Shown here in pieces: positions 33,251 to 44,772 of a stretch of DNA of 64,000 nt. Made by a program: the position numbers and the translations under genes. Each line of letters opens with the position of its first letter. Within the stretch, counting starts at the first letter, position 1. The notes beneath the pieces were generated by a model, which worked only from the letters and a program-made list of their open reading frames with translations, made no database searches and was not told the origin of the DNA. This stretch comes from Rhodotorula mucilaginosa (Eukaryota > Basidiomycota > Microbotryomycetes > Sporidiobolales > Sporidiobolaceae): NCBI GenBank assembly GCA_034406715.1, contig CP137871.1:930001-994000 (forward strand), in the 5' to 3' direction.

Positions 33251-36200
33251 TTACAGCTTCAGGTGGCGGCCTCCGGGCGTCTTGCCAATGGGCGAGAGAA
33301 CGCCTTCGTAGGTGTCGATGTCCTCAACGTCGACCACCTTGACCCCGAGTTTGCTGCACACGAAGCAACGCAGCAGTCTGTGGTCAGCCCTTGCCTTGGG
33401 GCCTCGGAATGGAGAGAGGGAGAGGTGAAAGGGGATCAAGGAATGAGGACTCACCGCTTGGACTTTTTGGTGCCGCCGCCCGATGACCGGATCACCATAC
33501 TCTTGTCGAGTCCGAGCGCGTCGATCTCCCCGAGCGTGCGATCACCATGATGACCACCGAGCGGGGACTCGTTCTCCTTGTCGCCCGCGTTGCTGCCACG
33601 CGGCGAAGGCGAGTCCGACTTGAGAGGGACGACGCCGTCCCCAGCGCCGCTCGCTTCATACTCGCTCGATGCCGCGAAGGATACCTCGCGATCAGAGACA
33701 GTGTCGTCGTTCTCAGTTTGTTGACCGACGTCTGCCGTACCGGCGTCGATGGACCCGCTCGGAGCATCAGTCGCCGGTTCCGCATCCGACTCGCAGTCGG
33801 CTTCGTCTCCCGCAGCCAGAGTAGCGTGTGCAAGAGGAGAAGGCGCTTTAGTGGTCATGCCTCCGAATTTGGGCTCCGCAAGCGCCAGCGATTTCACCCG
33901 CGCGGCGAGAGGTGACTGTGCGGAGCGAGCAGCCCTCACGTCAGCTTGTCGTTTGCAACACGCACAGCGTCTCTCGGAAGCAAAGGACGACTCACGTCCG
34001 CGTCCTCAGCGCCGGGCATCAACATGCGCTCGACCTCCTCGGAATCGTTGTTGGTCCCTTCCTCCTCGTCCTCGTCGGCGGCGAGATGGTCTTCGCGCTC
34101 AGTAGCACCTGCTTCCTCCTCCTCCTCCTCCGACACGTCCTCCTCGTCAGAGTCGTCGTAGGTAGTAGACGGAGTCAGGGACTCTTCGCGCAGGCGGTGT
34201 ACGGCGGCACCTCCTCGACCGGGCGTCTTGGCGGCCTGAAGTCGGGTCAGGATGTCGAGCTTGGCATTCAGCTTGTTTTCGGCCTCGTCGGCCTGAGCAC
34301 GCGAGCCCCGCCAACGTCAGTTTCACGCATAGCATTTCGAAATGTTGCATGCGCAATAGAAAGTGGGACGCACCTCTTCCCGCAGACGCGCTTGGTAGCG
34401 TCGCTCCATCTCGAGCATCTTTTCCTCGTACTCTTTGACGACTTGCGCTCTGACCGTCGACTGCGCCAATTCGACTTGCATTTGCGACTCGAAGAGCTGT
34501 AGAAGGGGGGAGGGGGGCAATTGAAAGGGTCAGAATGCGCTGGGGGGGATGTGGAAATCCGTGCTGAGCGCGAAAGACTTACGGCCGTCCGCAGACTGCT
34601 CAATTCGTCGAGCAGAGCATTGACGAATTCGTCTTCTTCGCCATCGTCGTCCTCCAGATCTTCTTCTGTGAGTTTAGTTCTCAGTTGTCGTCAGCTTCGC
34701 CCTCGGAAAAAAAAGCGCTCTAGTCGCACCTTCGTACAGCACCTCCTCCTCATCTCCGTTGTCAATGAGCGAGACGCGGACCAGCCTCGGTTCTGGCTTC
34801 GCCTTCTTGATCTCTGGGATCTTGAAATCGATAGGGAGGCTCGGCACGGGCGGCAGCGTCATCAGGTCGGCGGCGGCGACGGCGTCCGGTCCTCGTTTGA
34901 CGGTCATGACGCCCTTGGCTACGGCAGAGAACTTCATGACGTGCGAGTTTTCGTCGAAACCGGTTTCGTACGGGTTGACGTTGACCACCATGACCTGTTT
35001 TCGCGACGGATGAAGGAGGGTTTAGAGCCCACCCAGCTGGGACACGGCTTGGGCGCAATGCGACGTACGGCTTTGCCATCGCCGACGAAGAAGCTCTGGA
35101 ACATCTCCGTGAGCTTGCTATGGCGGAAGGGAACGATCGCAGGCTGCAGGCGTTGGGTGCAAAGAGACGGTTCAGTCGCCGTTGGATCGTCATCGCAACC
35201 AGGTTCTGTCGATTGAATCCGCTTACCTTCCTGCCTTTCTCCCGCTCTTGGTTCTTTCGGAGCACTTCCATGCATTGCCCGAGGACCATCAAGCTCTTGT
35301 TGATGTTACCGGCCTCCTTGAGCCGTTCACCCGTCGTCTGAGTATTGACGACCCGTTCGCTCCCGGCGAGATCCACGATACTGAACCGGCTCGTCTTCTC
35401 GGCGCCGGTAGTGCGGTGCGTGCGGACGAGTTTGAGCGTAAAGATGGAATGCGAGCGCGAGGAGGCCCTGTTGGCGAGGGTGCTGAACACACGACGGTTC
35501 GATTGGCCTTGAGCGAGAACGGTGTGCGCCTCCTGCAGAAGAGTACAAGGGGATGGTGCATCGTCAGAATCAGTACATGTTGCGCACTGTCTGGACGAGA
35601 CGATGCCCCGATCTCCTCTGCTGACCTCGGCATTCGAAACCCGGATCTCCTTCAAGCCGCCGACGACTTTCGGCGCCGACTGTCCAGGCGTCGAAACTGT
35701 GGCCGTCTTGTCCGCTTTCAGGCTCAAGGCACTGCGTTTGACGGTGGTGAAATTCTTGAACAGGCCCTTGAACATGCCACCACCGCCACCGTGCGAGTGC
35801 GAGGGAGCAGCCGGCGTCGACGGCGGCGCGCTCGGGAGAGGCGACTCGAGCAAGTCGTAGATCTTTTCGTTGTAAACCTCCGAGTCTGGACGGAGACTCC
35901 CGGACCTGTTAGCCTTTGACGTGCACCAGATTATCGAAAGGCCATTCGCGCTCACAGGAAACCATGACTGCGTAGTCGTATGCTCCGTCGACCTGGACGA
36001 CTGGCGAGAAGAAAGACAGATGAGCATTTTCGGGACGCGCTCCTTTGAACGTCGCGCAGCAGGACTCACCATCGCTGGAAGTATCCACATCACCCTCTGC
36101 ATCCCGTTCAGGTGCGGCTTGCTTGCCGTTGGGCGTGGACATGAGGGGGCCGCCGGGTCGTCGACCGGCGGGTGGCGTCGTCGCTCGCGGGTTCTGGCCC

Positions 36201-37546
36201 TGAGAGTGTGACATTCCCTTCGAGTCAGTTTCCCATTCCGACGAGTAGGTACGGAGGAGAGAAAAAGAAATGCTGCGGACCTTGGTCTCGAGGCTCTTCC
36301 AGACCACATCGACCACCCGAGGCAAGAGACCTGCGTCTTCACCTGCGCCTCCCTGAACGGTATAGGTCTTGCCGCTCCCGGTCGACCCATACGCAAAGAG
36401 CAGACAATTCTCGCCGTTCTTCAAGAAATCGCGCACGAGCGGCAAGGTGGTCGAGCGGAAGAAGGCGGCTTGCGACTCGGTCTGCTCGAGGCGTTTGCGG
36501 TCTGCCGCGGTGAATGTCGGCGATGTCGGAGACACGAGAGGGGTCGAGCTGGACCCCACGCCGGAGGGAAAGACGGAGGTGAACTTGTACAGGGTGCCGT
36601 ACGTCGACGGATCCGGCGCGTAAGGGGTCGGCGAAGCGAGGACATCGTCCGGGACGCCGGACGGGTGCGATGCCGGGTTCAGGTTCAAGTTTGAAGATCG
36701 CAAGAGCGCATTCGAGAACAGGCTCGCGGAAGAAGAGGAAGGATTCAAGCGATGGTCCTTTGCGGACAGGAACGGAGGAGGGTCAGTGGCACTCTTGCTT
36801 TCGAAGCTGCGTGTCGTTTGCGAAACTCACTGCCGGTGGAACCATCAGGACATCCGTGTCGTTGAGAACTTGGATGTAACTCTGTAGGGGAACGCCTTCC
36901 GGCGCGGGTCGGATTCGGAGGTAGGCCTGGAAGGAAGAAACAGGTCCTCAATTGCTGTTGTCGCGCGCATGAAGGGGAGAAACAGCTATAGAAAGCGCAC
37001 CTTGATGGGTTCCCTCGCCCCGTCATACGTCTCCACCGAGCTGGGCTGCATGCTCTGCGTCCTAGCTGGCGTCTTTGTCGCTGCTTGTCGCAGGCTGTCG
37101 CGGCTGGTCATCCGGCTCAGCAAGCCTTGCCCCGGAGTCCTCGTCCGTTGTGCGGTCGTCGGCACGGCCAGTGATCCTCCTGCGGTTCTCCTGACTGCGC
37201 TCTGCGGCGGCGGGGTCGCTACGCTGGCCTGAGCGGTCCTCGCAGCAGTTGCTGTGTTGGAAACGCCCCATTGCGGTCGAGTCGCCGTCGACGTCGCGGC
37301 TCTCGCGGTCGAGACGCGTGTCTTCGGACCTGCAGCAGTCTCAGCCTGCGGTACGGGCGTGATTGCGCGGCTGGAACGCGTCGTCCTGCGCGGCGGCGGC
37401 GGGTTGGTCGTCGATGTTGATTGAGCGGACGAGGTCGTCGAGGAGAGAGCGGGTCGCTGCTGCCTCGACGGGGCTGCCGTGCTGCTGCTACTGGCAGACG
37501 TGGCAGCTGCAGAGCTTCTCGTCACTCGCGACGGCCGTGTCGCCAT
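33251..37546 (-). CDS. Kinesin-6-like motor protein (KIF20/KIF23/Klp9 type)
   Basis: Plus-end microtubule motor expected at the spindle midzone. About a dozen exons, around 1,100 residues. The N-terminal 185 residues are Ser/Thr/Ala-rich. The motor begins AYLRIRPAPEGVPLQ, the Y/V-L-R-x-R-P form found in kinesin-6. Motifs: P-loop AYGSTGSGKTYT, Asn-Glu in VYNEKIYDLLESP, switch I LANRASSRSHSIFTLKL, switch II IVDLAGSERV, then GNINKSLMVLGQCMEVL and IVPFRHSKLTEMFQSFF. A Gly/Ser-rich insertion (about 35760-35850) interrupts the motor between IYDLL and KEIRVSN, as in the kinesin-6 family. After the motor come short coiled coils (VVKEYEEKMLEMERRYQARL) and an acidic region. The C-terminal exon is RCFVCSKLGVKVVDVEDIDT, ending GKTPGGRHLKL. 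Subfamily assignment is by layout, not alignment. Confidence 0.85.
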
Positions 37547-37807
37547 CGTTGTTGTGCTCGAGACGAAAGAGCTTCTCGTCGCGACCTTCTCTCTTGGCCG
37601 CCTCGAATGGCTGGCACCATCCGTCTACTGCAGGGTCTACAACTCTCAGCTCGAGTCTGGTATTGATTAAGAAGCGATCGGCTAGAATACCGGAGGACCG
37701 GATCAGTCGTCGCAAAAGGAAAACATATCGCTCCCCTATCGAGAACGACCGCCGCTCATGAAATTGAATCTCGGAAGCATCAGGCTGTCCAAGCCCGACA
37801 AGAGCCC

Positions 37808-40010
37808 CTACGCGCCCTCATCTTCCCATTCAATCAAGATCCTCTCCTCCCTCCAAGCCTCTCCTACCGCCGCCGCCTCCTCATCCGCCACTCCGCCAGG
37901 ACATTCCGCCTCGCAGCTCAACACCCACACCGACGCCCACTCGTACCGCTCGTCCAACCCGAGCGCGAGGTGCGGCATCAACTGGAGCTCGAACGTGCTC
38001 GCGCCGCGGCAGTACCGGCAGGGCGGGAGGCGCGACGGCGCATAGTTCCCGAGGTCCGAGTTGGTGGCGACGGGAGGGTGGACGAGTTTGTAGGCGGTAG
38101 ACGAGGAAGAATAGGGCAACGGAGCGGCGCCAAAGTCGTAGCTGCAATGGTGGTGACCGCGCGTGTTCAGCATGAGCATCAGAGCGGCGCGACCTCTCTC
38201 GCTTCAGTCGTCGGAAAAGGAAAGGCGCGAAAAACTCACCGAACGATCTGCCGACCTTCCCGCGAGACGCGCTCCTGGAACCGCAAAAAGATGTCGTCGA
38301 CGCCCTTGACTCGCTGCACCTCGTACCCTTCTCCGGCCGCCCAATCACCTCCCCCTCTCGTGGACGGGTTCTTGGACGCAGAAGCCCGCTCGGCACCTTT
38401 CTTGACCCGCCCGCCGGATCCTTTCCCGGGTCTATGACGGCCCCCCTCCTCATCGTCGAGATACTCGGCCTCGTCATCCTTGACAGCTGTCTTCGACTGC
38501 TGCCCCCCACCACGGCCGCTCTCGGCATTTCCTCCTCCATTCCGGATCGCCAACTCGGCTTCAAACGCTCGCGCCAATTCGTCCTCCCGTCTCTGGCCTT
38601 TTCCTTTGCTGGCCTGTGCAGAAGAAGAAGCAGAAGGCTCGTACAGCGTCGCGACGTATTGGGGTCGGAAGACGGGCGTAGGCGTGGACGCAGGCGGGGA
38701 GGAAGACGTCGATGCCACGGGCGGCCAGGTCGAGATGATTTGATCCTCTGACGAATTGTCGTCTTGTGAGGCCGAGTTGGTGGCGGCGGCGGCGTTGTTC
38801 TCTGACGGAGCAGAAGCAGAGACGGCGGCGGCGGGAGCGGGCGCCGAGGCAGTCGCCGAGAGCGCGGCGAAAGGGTTCGAACCGGCGCTGGAATTGGTGT
38901 TGGTGGTGGTGGTGGTGGTGGTGCTCGATCCCGGCAGCGCCAAGGGGTTGCTGGAGACAGCAGCGGTCGGCGCAGAGGGTACAGCGAATGGGTTGAACGC
39001 TGCGCCACCTCCGGGCGTCGCAGGAGTGGTCGCAAAAGGGTTGAACGGCGCGCCGGCGGCCGGAATCAACCCAGGACCAGGAGTGGGATTAGGACCGCCA
39101 CCGAAGACGAGGCCGCCGAGGTGAATCTGGTTCGCGGCCTCTTTGCGCTCCGCGCGTTCTTTCTCTTCCCTCTCGCGCTGCTGGCGTTCCTCCCTTTCGC
39201 GGAGTTTCGCCTCCTCCCCCTCGCGCCACCACCCATTCGCCCTCCATGCACGGACGCACCCCGGTCCTTCGCCAGGCGAACGTGGACTGCGCTTCTTCTG
39301 GCAGGCGGTGCGCGGGCAGGCAAAGACGTAGATGACGCGCTCGAGGGACGAGTGTGGCAGCGGGCAATAGAGTTGAATGACGAGCGGCATGGGCGTCGAG
39401 CAGGTCAGGCATAGGCGAGACTCGATTGGAGGCGCCGCCGTGAGAGGGAAGGACTGTTTGAAGGTGGTTCGAAAAGTTGGCAGCAGGAGCATCGATGGAC
39501 GGGCGGAAGGATCGCGGAGAGAGAGAGAGAAAAAGTATGTGAAAAGGGGGTCGTCAGCCCGGTTATTCCATGTTGACCAGCTATGACTACTACTGCAGAT
39601 GTTGTCGTCCAGTGTAGCAAGGAGTGTACGGATCGCGCGAGGGGCGTGGTTGTAGGAAAAGCACCAGCAGGAGAAGCAGCGGTCGGACGCACAGGCTCTC
39701 CGCCGACTCGGCTAATCTTCCAATCCCTGAGCTCGGTAGCATTCTCGGTCGGGACGGGGATCGGCCCATCGAGAACTGCGAGCGTCGTGACCGCGGCGGC
39801 GGACCAGGTCGAGCTCGAGACCGAAGCGGCGTCGGTGATTGTCGCGTCGTCTTCGTCGTCCGAGAGAGTCGCCGGATCATAGCCCGTGTTGGAAGTCCTC
39901 GCGAGGTAAGTCGCTTGAGGAGGCGGCATCTGCACACGAGGGCGACGAAGAAGAGGGGTCAGCTCGACTGCACTCGCGGTCTCGTTCTCGTTGCTTGCAT
40001 TGAGGGGCAT
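37808..40010 (-). CDS. TSR4: Tsr4/PDCD2-family ribosomal-protein chaperone
   Basis: Cytosolic protein of the PDCD2 family; yeast Tsr4 escorts ribosomal protein uS5 (Rps2) during 40S assembly. Three exons on the minus strand, about 620 residues. N-terminal exon: LRDWKISRVGGEP, the conserved N-terminal signature. Second exon: zinc-binding CLTCSTPMPLVIQLYCPL followed by RVIYVFACPRTAC. A long disordered stretch rich in Ala, Asn, Ser and Thr follows, including a poly-Thr run. The C-terminal PDCD2_C domain is VDDIFLRFQERV, then PPCRYCRGASTFELQLMPHL and WASVWVLSCEAEC, ending ILIEWEDEGA. The start chosen is MPLNASNEN; one in-frame Met lies 16 codons upstream. The disordered insertion is longer than in yeast, but both functional ends are intact. 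Confidence 0.9.
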
Positions 40011-40422
40011 TGTGTGTTCAGCAAGTGTAATTAGGTAGCCTGGGAGAGTGTCGATCATGACGGGAGAGGGGATCCTCAGTTACGAGGACCGCCATCCCTC
40101 TCCCTCCGACTCGTCATCCAGTAGGTAGAAAATCATCCGCGATAGAAAGCCGCTTTGTTCCCGTTCGACCCGCTCAACTTACAGCTTGGGGAAAAGGGAT
40201 CCGTCCACGAGTGCACGTGAGAGAAGGGAGAGGGAAGAGAGACCGGCAGCTGCTGGGCATCGCAGCTGAAGCGAGCTTGGCACAGCTCAAAGCCTCCCCT
40301 GCAGACGACTCGCAATCTCCGCGGAGGAAAGCAGCTGTGCGCGCCGGCACGCGTCGTGATCGCGTCCTCGTCGACAACTTGACTAGTCGGCCAGCTCATC
40401 GCCTAAGGAGGAGCGGCGGGAC
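40011..40422. promoter_or_regulatory. Divergent promoter between TSR4 and CDC45
   Basis: A 412-bp divergent interval. An MCB-like ACGCGT lies at 40349-40354, inside ACGCGTCG followed by a second CGCGTC eight bases on, with the first base 74 bp and the last 69 bp before the CDC45 start. This resembles the element before RPA3. No other motif was assigned. Confidence 0.45.
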
Positions 40423-43240
40423 ATGCTGCTGCCGCACAAGCTCGTATCTGCAGCGTACCACGAGCTAGTCGGCCGCGCCCGGGGCAGCGTCGCGTGCACG
40501 ACCTTCCTCTTTGTCGCGCCCGACGTCGACTCGCTCGCCGCCGCCAAGCTCCTCTCGAGTCTCCTCAAGACGGACGATGTGCCCCACCAGACCGTGCCCG
40601 TCGGGAGCTGGTCCCAGCTCCACCACGAGGCGACCCAGCTCGCGACCGTCCGCTCGCTCGTCCTCGTCGGCTTTGGCGCGTCCGCCGACTTGCACGCCTT
40701 GCTCGGTCCGGACGCCTGCGACTTGCCGCCCGAGTGCATGGTCCACGTCATAGACGCGCACAGGCCCATCGCCCTTGCAAACTTGTTCACCCGGTCCGAC
40801 TATGCCCGCGCCCTGTTTGACCCGAGGAGGATCCGCGCCCGACAAGCCCACGGAGGCATCGCCAACGCCCGCTTGCCCCCGCTCCCAGAGCAGGAACTCT
40901 GCGTCGTCGTCTGGGACGAGGTCAGGGAGGCAGAACGCGACGCCGACGGCAACGAGGTCGTGTACGACCCGTGGAAAAAGGAGAGGGAGGCGTTCGAGGA
41001 ACTCGAGGTGTGTCCTCCACGCGCTCGGGCTCTCTTTGACCAAGGTTGATTGACAAACTTGCTGCACCGTCGACCAGCCCTATCCGGAATCAGATCCGGA
41101 AGATTCGGACGACTCGGACGAAGAATCCGACAGGGAGGACGAAGACAACGATGACGACTCGGACGCCGGTTCTCAGCGGTCTGGGCGACGAAAACGACGG
41201 AGAACAGATTCGGTACGTTTTGATTACTACATGTACCGTCCTCGTTCGAGTTTCGGCTTCCTCTCGGGGGCTCGATGTTGATGCCGCCGCTCCCGCCTTC
41301 TTGCGGGACAACCTACGCGCCCGCACACAGCCTAAACCACTCTCGCGAGATCAGCGACGGGCGTACCGAGCGCAGCTCGCCAAGTACGAGGCGAGGGGAT
41401 CGTCTTTCGGTCAATCCGTCGTCTGGACCATGTACCTTTTGGCCGAAGCGCTCGGCCGGACAGACGTCGATGCAGTCTGGTGAGTTTTTGCCCTGCAATT
41501 TTCCCCCGCCAGCAGCACAAAGAAGAGACAGGCGCTGAAACTGACTCGACGGTTGCTCAGGCTCGCCATTCTCGGCTTGACGTACCAGTTGACAAACTCG
41601 CAGGTCGACCTCAGCACGTACGAGATCCACCAAACCATCCTCGCGACCGAAGTTGCCCGACTGTCGACGACGCCCGACTCGCTCCAGATCGGCAACGTCT
41701 CGACGGCACTTGCGACCTCGACTTCGACCTCGGAGCGGGATCGGTCGATCCGCCCAAGCGAGGAGTTGAGGTTCTGCTTGTTCCGGCACTGGAACTTGTA
41801 CGATGCCATGTTTCACTCGGGCTACCTCGGCGTCAAGATGAAGCTGTGGACGATGGAGGGACGGAAAAAGTTGAGCGGCTTGCTCGCAAAGATGGGGTGA
41901 GTTCTGGTCGGGTCGCTGCCAGGCGGTACGCTCGGATACTAACGGGGTCGAGGGTCACCCTTTGGCAGATTGTCGTTGTCCGAGTCGTCCGAGACGTACG
42001 CGCACATGTCGTCCGACCTCAAAGAGTCGCTCTTCCCGATGCTGTCCGAGCAACGCGCCTCGTACGGCCTCTGGGACCTCTCGTACCCTTCTTTCGTCCG
42101 CAAATCCGGTTGGCGAGTCGACCTCTCGGCGCAAGACTATGTCGACGCGCTCGAGGCCCTCCTCGAAGCGGCGACCGGGGTCCGGCTCGACTTTGCGAGC
42201 ATCACGACGATCGATGCGAGGCGCGCGCTTGTCGACGGGGGTGGCTCGAGTGGGGCGGGAGGTGGTGGCGGTCCCGGTGCGGGGCATCACAGCGCTGCGA
42301 CGCAGTATGGCGGGAGGGAAGAGTGGGCCGAAGGGATCAAGAGTTGGGTTCACAAGGCTGGCATGCTCGGTGAAGGCGACAAGGAGAACCGGAGACCACC
42401 GACCGATGCGAATGGCGCGGGTGGTGACGAGATGACCGAGGTCGAGAAGCGGCAAAAGTATGAACAGGACGAGAACGAGGCGCGGAGGAGGAATTTCTGG
42501 TATGCGTGGGATGCGCTCGACCCGGAAGAGTGAGTCGGTCTCGTGTTCAGGAGTTCGTTGGCTGTGTGTCGTTTGCCAGCGAATGCCGGTAATGGCGGGA
42601 AAAATCACGGGGCTGACGTTCCGCCTACCCGTACCCGCCCTCGTGGTGCAGCACGACCCTTTTGCGACATGCCCTTCCCCTTTCGATGGCTCTGCACCGC
42701 GCCGTGATCGCCCAGGGTTCCTACATCCTCGACAAGAAGGCCATCACTTTTTTCCGCTCGTACCGCCTCGCCGTCGTCAAAGACGGTCCCGACTTGCCCG
42801 TGTTTCAACACCCGGCGACGTTGCTCCGACTCGCGCACTGGCTCGTCGATGCGATTCGGAGCATGCTCGAGAACCAGGCGGCGGGGTCCGGTGCAGGTGG
42901 TGGCGGCGGCGCGAGTCGGAACTTGCCGTTCGTCCTCGCAGCGCTGAGCGAGACGAGCGACAAGTTCCTCGTCGTCGGCGTTGTGCCGGCAGACGAGTAT
43001 GGCGACGTCCGAAGAAAGTGAGTTCCCGTCTCCGTCCCGCTGTCTTCTTCTTTCGAGCGAGCGGGCAATCATGTTGACGACCCTAATGTTCCCCCCTCAC
43101 GCAGTCGCTTCGGAATCGCGTTCGAAGAGGCCGCCTTGCAGAGTCGAGCCAAGGCGCAACAACGTTACTTTGACGCGAGCGTGGTCGAAGTCCGCCGAGA
43201 CGACTTTGACAAATTCCTCAAGCATCTCTCTATGCATTGA
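40423..43240 (+). CDS. CDC45: Replication initiation factor Cdc45
   Basis: DHH-superfamily-derived subunit of the CMG helicase (Cdc45-MCM-GINS). About seven exons and 750 residues. N-terminus MLLPHKLVSAAYHELV, then the RecJ-like VAPDVDSLAAAKLLSSLL, VGFGASADLH and MVHVIDAHRPIALANLF. An acidic linker with a basic end follows (DPEDSDDSDEESD; RRKRRR). Downstream conserved blocks are FGQSVVWTMYLLAEALGR, WLAILGLTYQLTN, LRFCLFRHWNLYDAMFHS, LGVKMKLWTMEGRKKL, MSSDLKESLFPML and FVRKSGWRVDLSAQDYVDAL. The C-terminal lobe is QGSYILDKKAITFFRSYRLA, SDKFLVVGVV, NRFGIAFEEAA and FDKFLKHLSMH. The start precedes the first strand directly, as in other Cdc45. An intron near 41213 has an uncertain acceptor. Confidence 0.95.
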
Positions 43241-43653
43241 GGGTTTTGCTCGCCCCTTTTCGAGGTTTCTCTCGCAGCCCTGGACCCACACATACCCCGT
43301 CACCGCTTTTCCCTCATCATCGCATACCCGCGCCTCATTCCGTTGTCATCCACGCATGCATTCGTGTCGCAGTCTTCTCCCCTTCGCCTTTCAACCTGTC
43401 TTATATCCTTATGCAGCCGCTCTCCCATGAAGGGGGAATGCACTCTCTACCCGCATGTTTTCCGAGCCTCACTTTTGACTTTGTCCGTTGTAATTCTTAT
43501 CGAACTCTTTTCACAACCGGGTCCACGACGAGTATAGCGATCAAAACCCGGCGCGCTCGCTCCTCGCCAAAGAGCATTGTCCGGGTGCGATTGTGATACA
43601 TTACAGTGCTCGAGGGGCAACAGACGAGGAGGAAGGTTCGTTCCGGGTTCTCG
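43241..43653. other. Intergenic between convergent genes
   Basis: A 413-bp convergent interval with the 3' ends of CDC45 and the DUF1746 gene. T/C-rich on the plus strand; no conserved frame was seen. Confidence 0.4.
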
Positions 43654-44619
43654 TCAACTCGGACCGCGGCCTTCCTCCAGCCCTCTCAAGCCGCCCTCCT
43701 CGCGTTCCGCCCGATCCTGTGACGCCGACTTGCGGACTTCTCGCCAGATCGTGTCGAGTCGAACGGACGCGATGAGCGGTACGGGCACGCGCAGCCGCAG
43801 GGCAGGATCTGATGCGAGGGACGAATACTTGGACGAGGTGCCTGGTGTGTGAGGGCTCGTGTGAGCGCTCGATTGGGTCTGGCCGACGAGCGAGCGGGAC
43901 TTACCAACTCCGAGATCGTCCATCTCCATGTTGAACACGCTCGGTCTCAAACCGTCTTCCTCGACGTCGGCGAGAGCGCTATACCCGCTTCGACTTCGAG
44001 AGAACTCAGACCCGCTCGCGTTGAAAGGGTCCCTCCCTTCCGCCTCGTCCTCGTAGTCGTCGTCGATTCCGAGCAGGCTCGAGTAGTCTCGCGAGCTCTC
44101 GGTGCTCGTCGTCGCGTCGAGGTCGGTCGGAACGGTCGCGCCGAAAGCGAGCACGATTGTGACTAGTTGTAGGAAGGCCAAGAGTACATCGAGTGCGACG
44201 AGGTGGAGTGTCGATGGCGTGAAGACTGGTGATGCGGGCCGGAGGTCAGTTGACGGGCGTGCGACTCGACAGTCGCCGGACTTGCCTTGACCGACGAAAT
44301 CGAGCACCAATCCCCGCTGTACGTAGCCTCTTGGTCCCTTGGTCCCCTGACTGCCCGTTATGGCGTGCAGTCCGATGGCGACGAGGGCTTGGATGCCCCA
44401 CAAGGCGACAAAGAAGCGGAGACTGCGGTTGGCGTGGACGCGGCGCGGGAGGGTGAACTGCACTTGGAGGACGATGCGGTACGCGAGGATCAGGAAGTGC
44501 GCGGGCGACAAGAGATAGCTGACGAGGGCCAGCAGGTGGCACGTCGTCGAGACCGACACGACCAACTCGAGCAGCCACGCGGCGTGCTGCGGCGTCAGAT
44601 CCACAGCAGGAGAAGCCAC
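43654..44619 (-). CDS. DUF1746-type membrane protein (Dsc4-like)
   Basis: Predicted multi-pass membrane protein of the fungal DUF1746 family, whose S. pombe member Dsc4 belongs to the Golgi/endosomal DSC ubiquitin-ligase complex. Hydrophobic segments: LLALVSYLLSPAHFLILAYRIVLQ, SLRFFVALWGIQALVAIGLHAI and LHLVALDVLLAFLQLVTIVLAFG. The family-like core is RGLVLDFVGQ followed by LDVLLAFLQL. A soluble Asp/Ser-rich tail follows (SRDYSSLLGIDDDYEDEAEG) and a basic-amphipathic end (VRLDTIWREVRKS). The reading frame runs unbroken from 44619 to 43654 (321 codons). It spans two likely introns whose lengths are multiples of three and which lack stops: a GC-AG intron of 60 nt (after VGQ, with CTGAC branch site) and a GT-AG intron of 63 nt (after DDLGV). 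Spliced length would be about 280 residues. Confidence 0.7.
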   Translation of the reverse strand: MASPAVDLTPQHAAWLLELVVSVSTTCHLLALVSYLLSPAHFLILAYRIVLQVQFTLPRRVHANRSLRFFVALWGIQALVAIGLHAITGSQGTKGPRGYVQRGLVLDFVGQGKSGDCRVARPSTDLRPASPVFTPSTLHLVALDVLLAFLQLVTIVLAFGATVPTDLDATTSTESSRDYSSLLGIDDDYEDEAEGRDPFNASGSEFSRSRSGYSALADVEEDGLRPSVFNMEMDDLGVGKSRSLVGQTQSSAHTSPHTPGTSSKYSSLASDPALRLRVPVPLIASVRLDTIWREVRKSASQDRAEREEGGLRGLEEGRGPS

Positions 44620-44772
44620 GGTGACCGGCCGGCGTACTCCGCGCCGCTTCCAGATCGAGAGTCTGATTTAGACGGTGAAAAGCCGAGCCGGAACTGCAAA
44701 GAGAGAAGAGCGATGAAAGAAAGGCTTTTCTTAAAGGGCGTAGGTTGCTTTGCAAGATATGCTATACTTCTG

